From the NCBI GenBank assembly GCA_963754045.1, contig CAVWEN010000003.1, positions 434,001 through 498,000 on the forward strand: DNA of 64,000 bases. Direction: 5' to 3'. This document shows, in pieces, positions 17,367 to 25,912 of this stretch (its first letter is position 1; every line of letters starts with the position of its first letter). Source of the DNA: JALZKA01 sp963754045. Its GTDB lineage: Bacteria > Actinomycetota > Thermoleophilia > Solirubrobacterales > 70-9. The translations under genes were made by a program, and so were the position numbers. The notes below the pieces were generated by a model. It worked only from the letters and a program-made list of their open reading frames with translations, searched no databases and was not told the DNA's origin.

Positions 17367-18191
17367 CTAGGCCGCGTTGAGGGCCAGGAGGAGGTGGGCC
17401 GTGGCCTCGGTGGGCGCTTCGCCCAGGTGTGGCATGCCGTTCTGGCCACCGACCAGGCGGGCAGCCCGGTATGCGAAGGCCCGGGCGCCGGTGCTGCGCA
17501 TGGCCTTGCGGAGTGGTTCGCCGATCGTGTCAAGACGTGCTTCGGCGCCACAGAGGACGACGGCACTTGGTTCCAAGGCCCGCAGGGCTGCTTGGAAGCG
17601 GCGGTCGGCGATGCCGGCTGAGAGCAGAAGAACGCGTAGTCCAGCCCGCCTCACGCACAGCTCAAGCGCTTGGGCTTGGACGGATTCGACGCCGAGGGCG
17701 GAACCCGAGTCGAGTAGAAGGACGCCGTGGGGACGGGTCGCGGATGGGGCGAGCCGCCGCGCGCCGTGCAGCCAGCCGGTCGCCCATCGACACGCGAACT
17801 CCAATTCCGCGTCGGCTCCGGTGCGAGCCGCGGCCGTGTCCAGGGCGCGCAGGAGGAGTTCCTCGACCGTGCGCTCGAGCGTGCGGAGGGTCATGCTCTC
17901 CTCCAACTCGCGATCCGCCGCAGCCTCGTCGAAGTTGTCGAACGCGTGCAGCAGGCGGGCGGGGGACGCCGGTCCGCGGCCGCGGCGGCGGGCGATCTCC
18001 ACCGCGGACGAGATGTTATGCGTCTCACGCAGCGCCTCACGCAGCGCCTCGATTTCGGCCAGCTCGTAGTGGCGGTGGTTGCCCGCCGTGCGCTGCGGCT
18101 GGGGGTAGCCCAAGCGGCGCTCCCAGGTGCGGAGGGTGCTGGGGCTGACGCCGAGCATCTCTGCTGCGGCGGCGGTTCGAATGCCGGTCAT
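17367..18191 (-). CDS. MerR-family regulator with degenerate B12-binding-like region (CarH/LitR-like layout)
   Basis: A 274-residue protein with an N-terminal MerR winged-HTH (TAAAAEMLGVSPSTLRTWERRLGYPQPQRTAGNHRHYELAEIEALREAL), the variant found in CarA/LitR/CarH regulators. It continues into a helical region with WATGWLHGARRL, reminiscent of the W-x9-EH helix bundle, and an alpha/beta region (GVLLLDSGSALGVESVQAQALELCVRRAGLRVLLLSAG) like a B12-binding Rossmann fold. The D/E-x-H-x-x-G cobalamin motif is absent, so vitamin B12 is probably not bound. An ATGCCG dyad just upstream suggests autoregulation. A degenerate GGDEF gene ends 42 bp upstream, so they may form an operon. Confidence 0.82.
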   Translation of the reverse strand: MTGIRTAAAAEMLGVSPSTLRTWERRLGYPQPQRTAGNHRHYELAEIEALREALRETHNISSAVEIARRRGRGPASPARLLHAFDNFDEAAADRELEESMTLRTLERTVEELLLRALDTAAARTGADAELEFACRWATGWLHGARRLAPSATRPHGVLLLDSGSALGVESVQAQALELCVRRAGLRVLLLSAGIADRRFQAALRALEPSAVVLCGAEARLDTIGEPLRKAMRSTGARAFAYRAARLVGGQNGMPHLGEAPTEATAHLLLALNAA

Positions 18192-18219
18192 GCGTGGGTT
18201 ATGCCGGTTTAAGCGGCAT
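18181..18219. promoter_or_regulatory. Candidate MerR-type operator (three ATGCCG half-sites)
   Basis: ATGCCG (18201-18206) and CGGCAT (18214-18219) form an inverted repeat with a 7-bp gap, and another ATGCCGGT lies exactly 20 bp before the first (18181-18188), inside codons 2-4 of the MerR-like gene. Two helical turns between direct copies and a dyad at the gene start fit autoregulation by the encoded protein. Confidence 0.5.
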
Positions 18220-18232
18220 TTCGCAAGTCCCG

Positions 18233-19186
18233 CTAGGGATCTTGCAACGAGCCTTCCGCTGCAACGGCGACGATCTCACCGGACGCGCGCGCGCGCCAGG
18301 CAGCCTGTTCCGCTGCGTCGAGCAGCTCCTCGGGGCCTGGTCCGTGGCGCGGCCACGATGCGATTCCGACCGTTACCGCGACGCGAGGACTCGTGTCGGC
18401 CTGCGATGAGTCCACCAGCTGTGCCAATTCATGGCCCAGCCGGCTGACGGTCGTGGGCGAGCTGCCCGGCGCGGTGACGACGAAGCTGGCCTCGGCAATC
18501 CGGAATGCCCGCTGGTCGACGGTAAGGCGTCCCTGCAATAGGCCTACGACCGCATCGATCATGCGCCTGGCGGCGGCTTTGCCGAACGCGCCGCCGATTC
18601 GCTCATCCCCTTCCACCTCGAAATGGCCGATGGAGAAGACCCCCCCGCTGGTGTGGCTTTGGCCGATCAGTATGCGCAGCCACTCATAGAGCTGGGCCAT
18701 GCCCGGCAGTCCCGTCTGGGGATCCGGCGTCGCCGCGCCACTGCGCTCTTCGACCAGGGACTGCATCGCAGCCGACTGAACGGCTCCGAACACCTCGGCG
18801 AGGCGGCTGACGGCACGCGCGAACTCGCCGCGGTCGCGCTCCCGCGACTCCCTGCCCAGTGCGTCGATCAGCAGGCCCTGAAGCGCCGCAAGCTCGCGCG
18901 GAAGGCGCGATGCCGCGACGTCCGCGTCGCGCTGCTCGGCCAGGGACTCGGCACGGCGCAGGGCGGCGGGGGGCAGCTCGAGCTCCCGGGCCGCCCCCGG
19001 GTCGCTCAGCTGTCCCAGAATCTCTGCGATCAGCGGCGGCGCCTGGGCCGCGATCCAGCTGATCGGCAGCGCTTCGACGTCGGCCAGAGGGGTTCTCTCG
19101 ATCACCTCGACCATCCAGTCCTTGGCGAGGCGCTCCCACGCGGCCGGCGAGCGGGCGATTTCAGCAGCCGGTGATGATCCGTGCAC
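18233..19186 (-). CDS. Degenerate GGDEF-domain protein
   Basis: A 317-residue protein. The N-terminal ~150 residues are helical, possibly a sensory bundle. The C-terminal part follows the GGDEF fold: DPQTGLPGMAQLYEWL matches the D-x-L-T-G-L-x-N-R entry, and VTVGIASWPRHGPGPEELLDAAEQAAWRARASG matches the S-x-G-[IV]-A...A-D-x-A-[ML]-Y-x-A-K end. The signature itself is replaced by FRIAEASFVV, so diguanylate cyclase activity is very unlikely. It may act as a protein-interaction or nucleotide-sensing domain. The start codon is GTG, with TAGCTT 10 nt upstream on the minus strand. It sits upstream of the MerR-like gene and may work with it. Confidence 0.75.
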   Translation of the reverse strand: MHGSSPAAEIARSPAAWERLAKDWMVEVIERTPLADVEALPISWIAAQAPPLIAEILGQLSDPGAARELELPPAALRRAESLAEQRDADVAASRLPRELAALQGLLIDALGRESRERDRGEFARAVSRLAEVFGAVQSAAMQSLVEERSGAATPDPQTGLPGMAQLYEWLRILIGQSHTSGGVFSIGHFEVEGDERIGGAFGKAAARRMIDAVVGLLQGRLTVDQRAFRIAEASFVVTAPGSSPTTVSRLGHELAQLVDSSQADTSPRVAVTVGIASWPRHGPGPEELLDAAEQAAWRARASGEIVAVAAEGSLQDP

Positions 19187-19250
19187 GACGCCGTGAAAGC
19201 TAGACGCGCCATCGGCCAGACCCCTACGCCTGATCTAAGATGACCGAAGG

Positions 19251-20456
19251 GTGGACGAGAGCGGACGATCCAGGGACGAAGGGCGCGCCCCCGGAGGCGA
19301 CGCAATCCTCGGTGCCGCGCTCGAGGGTCTGCGTCGCGCTGCCGAGGAGGTCGAGGTCGAGCGTTCGACCGCGGAGACGCTTCAGCGAAGCCTCCTGCGC
19401 GAGCGTCTTCCGGACGTCCCGGGCCTCCGATTGGCTGCCCGATACATGCCCGGCAGCGGCGAGGCGCGTATCGGCGGTGATTGGTACGACGCGATCCCCC
19501 TGCGGGACGGCCGCGTGGCGCTGGTGATCGGCGACGTGGTGGGTCGGGGGATCGCAGCCGCGGCCCAAATGGCGCACCTGCAGAGCGCGGTGCGCGCATA
19601 CGCGCTCGAGGGTCTGCGGCCCTCGCTAGTGCTGGAACGCATGAACGGCTTCGCCCAAGAGCTCGAGGGGCGCGGAACGGCGACCCTGCTCTTCGCGGTC
19701 GTCGACACCGAGGCCGAGACGATTCGTCTTGCCTCTGCCGGCCACCCACCGCCGTTGTTGATCGCGGCGGATGGGCAGGCTCACCTCGCCGAGGGGCCGC
19801 ACGGCAACCCGCTTGGCGCGTTCCCGTTCCCGACGTACGAGGAGTCGGTGACGGCGATGCCCGCCGGCACCGCCGTGCTCCTCTATACCGACGGACTGGT
19901 GGAGCACCCGGGTCAGACGCTCGACGAGGGAGTCGCGGGGCTGATTGAGGCCGGGAAGACCCTGCCCGAAGACCCCGACGCGGCTTGCCGGAGCCTCCTC
20001 GACGCCTTCGTCGCCGGCGGCTCGGTTCACGACGACGTAGCGATGCTCATCGCGCGGCTTGATTCGCCGCCCGTCGTGCTCGATCTGGTGGTTCCGGCCG
20101 ACCCGTCGGCGCTCGCGGGAGTGAGACGTGCCCTCGGCCGCTGGCTCGACTCGGTGGGCGCGGGCGAGGTCGAGGCCTACGAGCTGCAGGTCGCGTGCGG
20201 CGAGGCCTGCGCAAACGCGATCGCGCACGCCTACCCGCCGGGTGATGCCCACTTTGCGGTCCGTGCGTTCAGCCAAGATGGCGAGGTGCTGATCGAAGTT
20301 GCGGACTTCGGTGCCTGGCGGGCGCCGCGTGGGGGATCGGGCGGCCGTGGCTTGGCCCTGATCGAACAGCTGACGGACTCGCTCGAGATCGACCGCGGGA
20401 TCGCCGGCACAACCGTGCGGATGCGACGTGGGGTGCACGGGACGGTGCCGGCGTGA
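19251..20456 (+). CDS. PP2C phosphatase - anti-sigma kinase fusion (RsbU-RsbW type)
   Basis: A 401-residue protein. Residues ~40-265 are a SpoIIE-type PP2C domain with IGGDWYDAIPLRDGRVALVIGDVVGRGI, ASAGHPPPLLI, LLYTDGLVE and HDDVAMLIAR, so metal-binding acidic residues are present. Residues ~270-400 form a GHKL ATPase fold: ELQVACGEACANAIAHAY (N box with Asn) and VADFGAWRAPRGGSGGRGLALIEQLTD (G boxes). One chain thus combines dephosphorylation of an antagonist with an anti-sigma/kinase module. The STAS antagonist follows with a 4-bp overlap; the target sigma factor is not in the window. GTG start; TAAGAT lies 9 nt upstream. Confidence 0.9.
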   Translation: MDESGRSRDEGRAPGGDAILGAALEGLRRAAEEVEVERSTAETLQRSLLRERLPDVPGLRLAARYMPGSGEARIGGDWYDAIPLRDGRVALVIGDVVGRGIAAAAQMAHLQSAVRAYALEGLRPSLVLERMNGFAQELEGRGTATLLFAVVDTEAETIRLASAGHPPPLLIAADGQAHLAEGPHGNPLGAFPFPTYEESVTAMPAGTAVLLYTDGLVEHPGQTLDEGVAGLIEAGKTLPEDPDAACRSLLDAFVAGGSVHDDVAMLIARLDSPPVVLDLVVPADPSALAGVRRALGRWLDSVGAGEVEAYELQVACGEACANAIAHAYPPGDAHFAVRAFSQDGEVLIEVADFGAWRAPRGGSGGRGLALIEQLTDSLEIDRGIAGTTVRMRRGVHGTVPA

Positions 20457-20803
20457 GGGGGCGCCTCGCCGAAGTGAGCTTCGACGAGGTCTCCGAAGAG
20501 ACGGTCGTGGCGACCGTCACAGGAGAGGTCGACGGCTCCAACGCCGGCGAGCTGCGTCGCGCGATCGCGGATCGGATACCTGCGACGGCGAGAACCTTGG
20601 TCCTAGATCTGGCAGAGACGGCTTACGTGGACAGCACAGGGGTGGAGTTGCTGTTCGAGCTTGCGGGGCGGCTCTCGGCGCGCCGGCAGACCCTCACAGT
20701 CATCGCCACCCCAGGGTCGGGGGTGAGGCGCGTACTCGAGCTGTGCGACATCAGCAGCGTCGCCGAGCTGGCTGGGTCTCGGGAGGATGCGGGTAGCGGC
20801 TAA
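20453..20803 (+). CDS. STAS-domain anti-sigma factor antagonist
   Basis: A 116-residue single STAS domain (RsbV/SpoIIAA type). The phospho-acceptor Ser is in LVLDLAETAYVDSTGVELLFELAGRL, the standard D-S-x-G context, and the fold runs to RVLELCDISSVAEL. Phosphorylated by a GHKL kinase, it would release the sigma factor when dephosphorylated by the preceding fusion protein. The GTG start overlaps the upstream stop by 4 bp, which suggests translational coupling and fixed stoichiometry. The end meets the convergent LuxR gene in CTAA. Confidence 0.92.
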   Translation: MRGRLAEVSFDEVSEETVVATVTGEVDGSNAGELRRAIADRIPATARTLVLDLAETAYVDSTGVELLFELAGRLSARRQTLTVIATPGSGVRRVLELCDISSVAELAGSREDAGSG

Positions 20804-21561
20804 CCGTTGATCGCGCCGGTCCACGACGCGCGGAAGCGCTGAAGGGCCTGGCGCAGGGCTGCCGCGACGTTTCCTGGAGCCGAAAGGATCTCGGCGATGC
20901 GGTTGCCGAAAGCCTCGAGCAGCAACAACTCGCGCCGGGATGTGGGACGCGAGTGCCGAAGGCCGATGCAGACGACGCCGATCATGCGCCCGCCGGCGAC
21001 CATCGGTGCGGCGATCGCCGCACCCGTGCCCACACCGGCGGCACCGTCGGCGGCAGGGGCCACGAGCTGTGCACGTCGTTCGAGGGCTACCTTCCCGATT
21101 CCGCTCTCGCCGAGCAACACCTCGGGTGGCGGGACCGGGCTTGGTGTCCGCTCGTGGGCGGCGTGCGCAGCGAGTCGGAGAACCATGCCGCCGTCCTCGG
21201 CCAGGTAGATCGCGGCCGCTTCCACGTCGGCGAGCTCGGCGACACCACTGACGAGCGCGGTGAGCGTCGCGCCGGCCGCCGCGGGCTCGGCTGTTTGCGC
21301 GCCGCCTTCAGCCGCCCGGTCACCCTCTCCGATCGAGCCCTGTTCGAGCGCAATCGCAACGGCCTGCGAGCGCGTGGAAGCGCCGAGCTTCCCCATCGCG
21401 TTTCGCACATGGGTGCGAACGGTCTCAGGCGACAGAACGAGGCTGGTGGCGATCGTGGCGCCCGACATGCCCTCGGCGAGGAGACCGAGGATCTCGGTCT
21501 CGCGGGCGCTCAGGGGTCGTGGCGCAGCGGGGGTTGCGTTCGGGGTCTTTGAAGCCGGCAT
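20800..21561 (-). CDS. LuxR-type HTH regulator with C-terminal GAF domain
   Basis: A 253-residue regulator with an inverted architecture. The LuxR/FixJ HTH is at the N-terminus (LSARETEILGLLAEGMSGATIATSLVLSPETVRTHVRNAMGKLGASTRSQAVAIALEQG), followed by a GAF domain (about residues 95-245; IAAPMVAGGRMIGVVCIGLRHSRP). The GAF ligand is unknown. The HTH closely resembles those at 23155-23781 and 39414-40511, marking a local paralogue family with different sensor domains. It faces the RsbUW/RsbV genes, with stops interlocked in CTAA. Confidence 0.88.
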   Translation of the reverse strand: MPASKTPNATPAAPRPLSARETEILGLLAEGMSGATIATSLVLSPETVRTHVRNAMGKLGASTRSQAVAIALEQGSIGEGDRAAEGGAQTAEPAAAGATLTALVSGVAELADVEAAAIYLAEDGGMVLRLAAHAAHERTPSPVPPPEVLLGESGIGKVALERRAQLVAPAADGAAGVGTGAAIAAPMVAGGRMIGVVCIGLRHSRPTSRRELLLLEAFGNRIAEILSAPGNVAAALRQALQRFRASWTGAING

Positions 21562-21737
21562 ACCAGGGTTTCCGGGTACTGGATCGGACCTTGAAGCGAG
21601 ATTAGCACTAACCGATTTGCGGTAATTCGCCGCTTGAAATGCGGGTAAAACCTTGCGGTGGTGCGGTTTTTGGCCGATCCAGCGTCATCCTCGTTCGTCC
21701 TGGGCGAGCCCCCGGGGTCCTGGGTGCACCCCAGGGG

Positions 21738-23162
21738 GTGATCAAGTTGAACAGGCATTTCCACAACCACGATCGTCGACGTGCGCATGCACGTCGACTC
21801 ATCGACGTAGTCGGCCTGAAGCTGGCGCCGGCTTTCACCGGCGGCGTGATCGTCGCCTCCCACACCGGCCGACTCGGCCACGGGCTGATCGCGTGCGGGG
21901 CGATGCTGGGCGCGTCGGCACTCGTCGAGCGATCGCGTTTCCCGCTCACGCTGATGCCGTTGGCACGGGTGGGCCTGGCTCTGCTCGCGCCGGCAATCGG
22001 TTCGGTGCTCGCCTTCGTGATCATCCTCGCCGCAGGCTCGGGCGGCGCCTGGGAGGACGTCGTTCCGGGGGCGCTCGGCGCGTCACTCGTGCTCTTGTTG
22101 GGTGCCTGGGTGCGCCACTGGGTTGACCGCGAGGCATGGGTCAGGATCGCGGTGGTGGGCGACCCGGATTTCGCCGCCGATCTGGCAGCCGAGTTCGAGG
22201 CGGGGAGCATTCACGATTTTCGCGTGGAGGGCTGGATCGGCCAACGGTCGGTTCCACGCGGGAATCTGGTCTGTCTGGGCAACCTTCGCGAGGTGCGCGA
22301 CATCGTCGTCGATCAACGGATCGAGCTGATCGTCTGTGCTCCCGGAGCGGACCTCGATGACGGGCAGGAGGACAGGGTCTTCGAGGCTGTCGCGGACTTC
22401 TGCCTCGACCTGCCGGTGCGGATGATGAGCGCGAATCAGCTCTATGAGGAGCTGCTGGGCCACGTTCCGATCGGGACGATCGATGCCGCCTGGTTCCGCT
22501 ACATAATGCACCCGCGTTTTCGCGCGGGGCCCCCGATCTCCAAGCGCATATTCGACATCGTCGGCGCGATCGGCATCGGTTTGCTTTTCACGCCGATCCT
22601 GATCGCGGCTGCGGTCGCCGTCAAACTGGGCGACGCGGGACCGGTTATCTATCGGCAGCGCAGGGTGGGCGAGCAGGGCGGCGAGTTCGAGATCCTAAAA
22701 CTGCGCACGATGCGTGTAGACGCCGAGGACGACGGAGCGGCCCGATGGAGCGAGGCGGACGACCCGAGGGTCACCCGCCTTGGCAGCATCCTGCGCCGCA
22801 GCCACGTCGACGAACTTCCGCAGCTGTGGAACGTGCTCCGTGGCGAGATGACGCTGGTCGGGCCTCGCCCCGAGCGCCCCGAGTTCGTCGTCGAGATCGA
22901 GCGGCAGTTTCCGAACTACGCGCGCCGCCATCTGGTCAAGCCAGGCATGGCCGGCTGGGCGCAACTGCGCTGCGGCTACGCCGGCTCCGACTTGGGCACC
23001 GCCTGGAAGCTCTGCCACGACCTGTACTACGTGAAGCACAGCTCGTTGGTCGGCGATGCGCTGATCCTGTTCGAAACCGGTCTCGAGACGTTCCGCGATG
23101 CACACCGATCGCTGCGCTCGCCCGCGAAGCGATTCCTGATCGGCGAGGAAGTCGGTGGCTAG
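21738..23162 (+). CDS. Polyprenyl-phosphate phosphoglycosyl transferase (WbaP/CpsE-like)
   Basis: A 474-residue initiating enzyme of repeat-unit synthesis. There are four hydrophobic helices at the N-terminus, a Rossmann-like CoA_binding_3 region (VRIAVVGDPDFAADLAAEFEAG), then the catalytic domain: KRIFDIVGAIGIGLLF membrane hairpin, YRQRRVGEQGGEFEILKLRTM, DELPQLWNVLRGEMTLVGPRPERPEF and KPGMAGWAQLRCGY, all hallmarks of the family. It transfers a sugar-1-phosphate from a UDP-sugar to undecaprenyl phosphate. GTG 21738 is chosen by comparison with the paralogue at 43112; ATG 21639 would add a Gly/Pro-rich extension. The 3' end overlaps the PAS/LuxR gene by 8 bp. Confidence 0.9.
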   Translation: MIKLNRHFHNHDRRRAHARRLIDVVGLKLAPAFTGGVIVASHTGRLGHGLIACGAMLGASALVERSRFPLTLMPLARVGLALLAPAIGSVLAFVIILAAGSGGAWEDVVPGALGASLVLLLGAWVRHWVDREAWVRIAVVGDPDFAADLAAEFEAGSIHDFRVEGWIGQRSVPRGNLVCLGNLREVRDIVVDQRIELIVCAPGADLDDGQEDRVFEAVADFCLDLPVRMMSANQLYEELLGHVPIGTIDAAWFRYIMHPRFRAGPPISKRIFDIVGAIGIGLLFTPILIAAAVAVKLGDAGPVIYRQRRVGEQGGEFEILKLRTMRVDAEDDGAARWSEADDPRVTRLGSILRRSHVDELPQLWNVLRGEMTLVGPRPERPEFVVEIERQFPNYARRHLVKPGMAGWAQLRCGYAGSDLGTAWKLCHDLYYVKHSSLVGDALILFETGLETFRDAHRSLRSPAKRFLIGEEVGG

Positions 23163-23781
23163 CGTCGCGCCTCGACTTGCGCTTGTCGCCGACCCGCAGC
23201 CCGCGGTGGCGCCGCAGGGAGCTCCAGCGGTACTGGTGGTGGACGACAGTCGCAATTGCGTCGAGGCGAATCCAGAAGCCTGCCAGCTCGTGGGCGCCAC
23301 CTCCGACCGGGTGCTTGGCAGCCCGTTCGACGATCTCATCGCACCGGCCATGCGGCAGCGTCTTGACCACGTCTGGCAGGCGTTCGCGGGCGGTGGCGGC
23401 CACGCGGGCCCGTTCACGCTCGTGCGGGGCGACGCCGAGATCCAGATCTCGATCACGCAGAACCTCATGCCCGGTCGCCACCTGCTCGTGATCACACCGA
23501 TCACGGCATCGATCGCGCCAGCCGCCGAGTTCGCCGATCGCCAGCGGGCGCCGGAGGCCGGCCCGCCGTCGACCACCGACCGAAGGTCACCGACACCGAG
23601 GGAGCGTCAGGTCCTCGGGCTGCTTGCAGCCGGAGCCACCGACCCTCAGATCGCCGAGCGCCTCGAACTCTCGCCGGCGACGGTCCAGACGCATGTTCGC
23701 AACGCGAAGTCGAAGCTCGGCGCACGCACGCGGGCTCAGGCGGTCGCGATGGCGATCGAGCAGAAGCTGATCTCGCTCTGA
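23155..23781 (+). CDS. PAS - LuxR HTH regulator
   Basis: A 208-residue protein. A PAS-like domain (APAVLVVDDSRNCVEANPEACQLVGATSDRVLGSPFDDLI; about residues 20-125) is followed by a LuxR-type HTH (PTPRERQVLGLLAAGATDPQIAERLELSPATVQTHVRNAKSKLGARTRAQAVAMAIEQKLI). No ligand-binding residues for haem or flavin are apparent. The start overlaps the phosphoglycosyl-transferase gene by 8 bp, so it is probably translated together with it and may control local polysaccharide genes. Confidence 0.88.
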   Translation: MASVAPRLALVADPQPAVAPQGAPAVLVVDDSRNCVEANPEACQLVGATSDRVLGSPFDDLIAPAMRQRLDHVWQAFAGGGGHAGPFTLVRGDAEIQISITQNLMPGRHLLVITPITASIAPAAEFADRQRAPEAGPPSTTDRRSPTPRERQVLGLLAAGATDPQIAERLELSPATVQTHVRNAKSKLGARTRAQAVAMAIEQKLISL

Positions 23782-23800
23782 GCTGCCGTTAGCGCCGGAG

Positions 23801-25813
23801 TTACCGCTGCGGCTTGGCGGTCGGCCGCTCTCCCGCGGCTTCGACCTTTGCTCGCAGCTCGTCGAGTTCGGGCGCGAGCGGATTCAGCTCAGCGACGGCT
23901 CCAAGCTCGACCCGTGCCATCGCAGGGTCGGACTCGGCGTACAGCTCGGCGAGGAAGTAGTGGGCCGCCCATTCCTCGGGGCGCTCGGACGCGGCCAGAC
24001 GGAATGCGTTGATCGCGCGCTCGCGATCCTCGACAGCCTGGGCAATTGCCCCCTCGGCGAGCAGCGGCGAGTCGCTCAGCGAGTTCAGGGAGGACGCTCG
24101 ATCAAGGTCGGCGTATGCCCGGTCGAGGTCATTGCGAAATCCGCCGTACGCATCGTTCGTGTAGCGCTCACTGAGAAACGGGGGGATAGTCGAAATCGCG
24201 AGCGTCGTGGCGGCCACCGCGATGACGCGCCGATTGCCTGCGCTTGAGCGCCCGCGCATCGGCGAGAGGATCGCAGGGGCAGACGCCGCACCCAGCAGGG
24301 CCAGCACCGGTGCAGTCACAGCGGGGTAAGCCCAAAACCAGTCGAGTGACGCGTGTACGAGCCAGTACGCCCCCGCGCCCAGGGCCCCGGAGGCGAGCAG
24401 GGCGGCAGACGGGCCCAGACGTCGTGCGCGCACCACTCCGCTGAACGCACCGAACATCGCCAGGCCGAAGAGGCCGACTCCGACCACGCCGAGCTCAGAG
24501 AGGATTTCAAAGCCGACGCTGTGGGCGTCACGCGCGATCTGTTCGACGTTGTCCCGCTCGCGCGTGTAGCGGTACTGGTAGCCGCCGGCCCCATCCGCGA
24601 ACAGCGGATCCTCGGCGAAAGCGTTGATGGCGACGCGCCAGAGATCGGAGCGGTTCGAGCCGGCGTTGATCGTGAAGCGATCGCCTTCCTCCGAGAGGTC
24701 GGGCTGCCCGCCCGCGCTGAACTCCTCGACTCGTTGGCCGATCCAGTCCACGGGGTTGCCGACCGCAGCCACCGTGCCGAAGAGCACTGTGGCGGCCACG
24801 GCTATCGCGATGAGCCGCGCGCTACCGCCGCGGAGGAGGCCGGGCACAAAACTCTCGGGGTCGCGAGCTTCCGGTCGGGTGGCGAGGACGCCAGCGACGA
24901 CGGCCAGGATCATGCCAAGCAGGGCTACAGCGCCGGCCGTATGCATCTCGGACAGCACATCGGGGGAGGCGCTGGAGGCCGCGTCGTAGAGGCTTGAAGC
25001 GGCGGGGAGGGTTGCCAACGCTGGCACGATCGCCAGCACGAGCCAGAAAAGGCCCCGCGGGCGGGATGGGGCAGCCAGCAAGAAGACGACGGTGGCGACC
25101 ACGAGGGCAACAATCGAGCCACGGCTCTGGGACAGGATCAGCGCCTCGACGCAGACGGTGCCAACCGTCGCACCGCCGACGCGAACCCAGCGCGGCAAGG
25201 ACGATCCCATCGCGAGGGCGAGCGCGGGCCAGAGCGCGATCCCGAAGAACGCGGCGTTTGCGTTGCGGTAGCCCAGCGGGAAGTCGAGCGTGCCGTCCTC
25301 CTCGAGCAGTGCGGTCGCGTCGCCGCCCAGCAGCAGGGCGAGGAAGGCCACGATGCCGGCGACCGCGGCCGCGAACACGATCGGTACCGCTGCGAGCTGC
25401 ATGCGGCGACCAAGTAGGACGCATAGCCAGACGCCAAGCCCGAGCGAGAGGGCGTAGGCGAGGATCCGTTGGGCGTCGGCCACCGCGATGTCCGGCGCCG
25501 GCGTCCAGAGCACCGAGAGCAGCGACCAGGCGGCGAGGCCGACGAGCCCACCACCCGCGAGACGGACCGGGGTGGACAGCCGCAGGTCGCCCTGCCAGGG
25601 CGCGTCCCAAAGCAGAACCAGTGTCCCGATCACCAAAAGGCCCATCCCGGGGTACAGAACCGTGCCGAAGTAGGCGCCCTCGGCGATTGCCCACCAGCTC
25701 CAGACGGCGCTTAGCAACGCCATCGCAATCGTCGCGCAGATGTCCACGGGCTGGAGCCTGCTCACGCGTAGGTTGAGCCGCGCGCGCCCAGGCTGGTTCC
25801 CCACTTGGGCCAT
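23801..25813 (-). CDS. O-antigen ligase-like polytopic protein with C-terminal TPR-like tail
   Basis: A 670-residue protein. About 12 membrane segments span residues ~15-520, with the Wzy_C pattern in the long loop: NVEQIARDAHSVGFEILSELGVVGVGLF (H-S...E-x-G-x-x-G). A soluble C-terminal region follows (YADLDRASSLNSLSDSPLLAEGAIAQAVEDRERAINAFRLAASERPEEWAAHYFLAELYAESDPAMARVEL) that reads as TPR-like helices. Such tails are common in actinobacterial ligase-like proteins. It probably attaches or polymerises a surface glycan. ATG 25813 is supported by TAGCGT (25824-25829, minus strand) 10 nt upstream. It is divergent from the giant coiled-coil gene. Confidence 0.85.
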   Translation of the reverse strand: MAQVGNQPGRARLNLRVSRLQPVDICATIAMALLSAVWSWWAIAEGAYFGTVLYPGMGLLVIGTLVLLWDAPWQGDLRLSTPVRLAGGGLVGLAAWSLLSVLWTPAPDIAVADAQRILAYALSLGLGVWLCVLLGRRMQLAAVPIVFAAAVAGIVAFLALLLGGDATALLEEDGTLDFPLGYRNANAAFFGIALWPALALAMGSSLPRWVRVGGATVGTVCVEALILSQSRGSIVALVVATVVFLLAAPSRPRGLFWLVLAIVPALATLPAASSLYDAASSASPDVLSEMHTAGAVALLGMILAVVAGVLATRPEARDPESFVPGLLRGGSARLIAIAVAATVLFGTVAAVGNPVDWIGQRVEEFSAGGQPDLSEEGDRFTINAGSNRSDLWRVAINAFAEDPLFADGAGGYQYRYTRERDNVEQIARDAHSVGFEILSELGVVGVGLFGLAMFGAFSGVVRARRLGPSAALLASGALGAGAYWLVHASLDWFWAYPAVTAPVLALLGAASAPAILSPMRGRSSAGNRRVIAVAATTLAISTIPPFLSERYTNDAYGGFRNDLDRAYADLDRASSLNSLSDSPLLAEGAIAQAVEDRERAINAFRLAASERPEEWAAHYFLAELYAESDPAMARVELGAVAELNPLAPELDELRAKVEAAGERPTAKPQR

Positions 25814-25912
25814 GGTCCACGTGACGCTACTGAACGCTTTTGCCCGCACGGGTCTTGGCAGTGGCCTCTGCACACGGTTTGGCGACCGGCGTGTCTTGGA
25901 TCATCCCGGGCG

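Noticed and set aside
17367..18191. Cobalamin-dependent CarH-type photoreceptor
   Set aside because: The D/E-x-H-x-x-G motif and following histidine are absent, so B12 binding is not supported.
25805..25912. N-terminal 36 codons of the long coiled-coil frame
   Set aside because: They overlap the divergent ligase gene start and are rich in Trp, Cys and His, unlike the rest of the protein; GTG 25913 is preferred.
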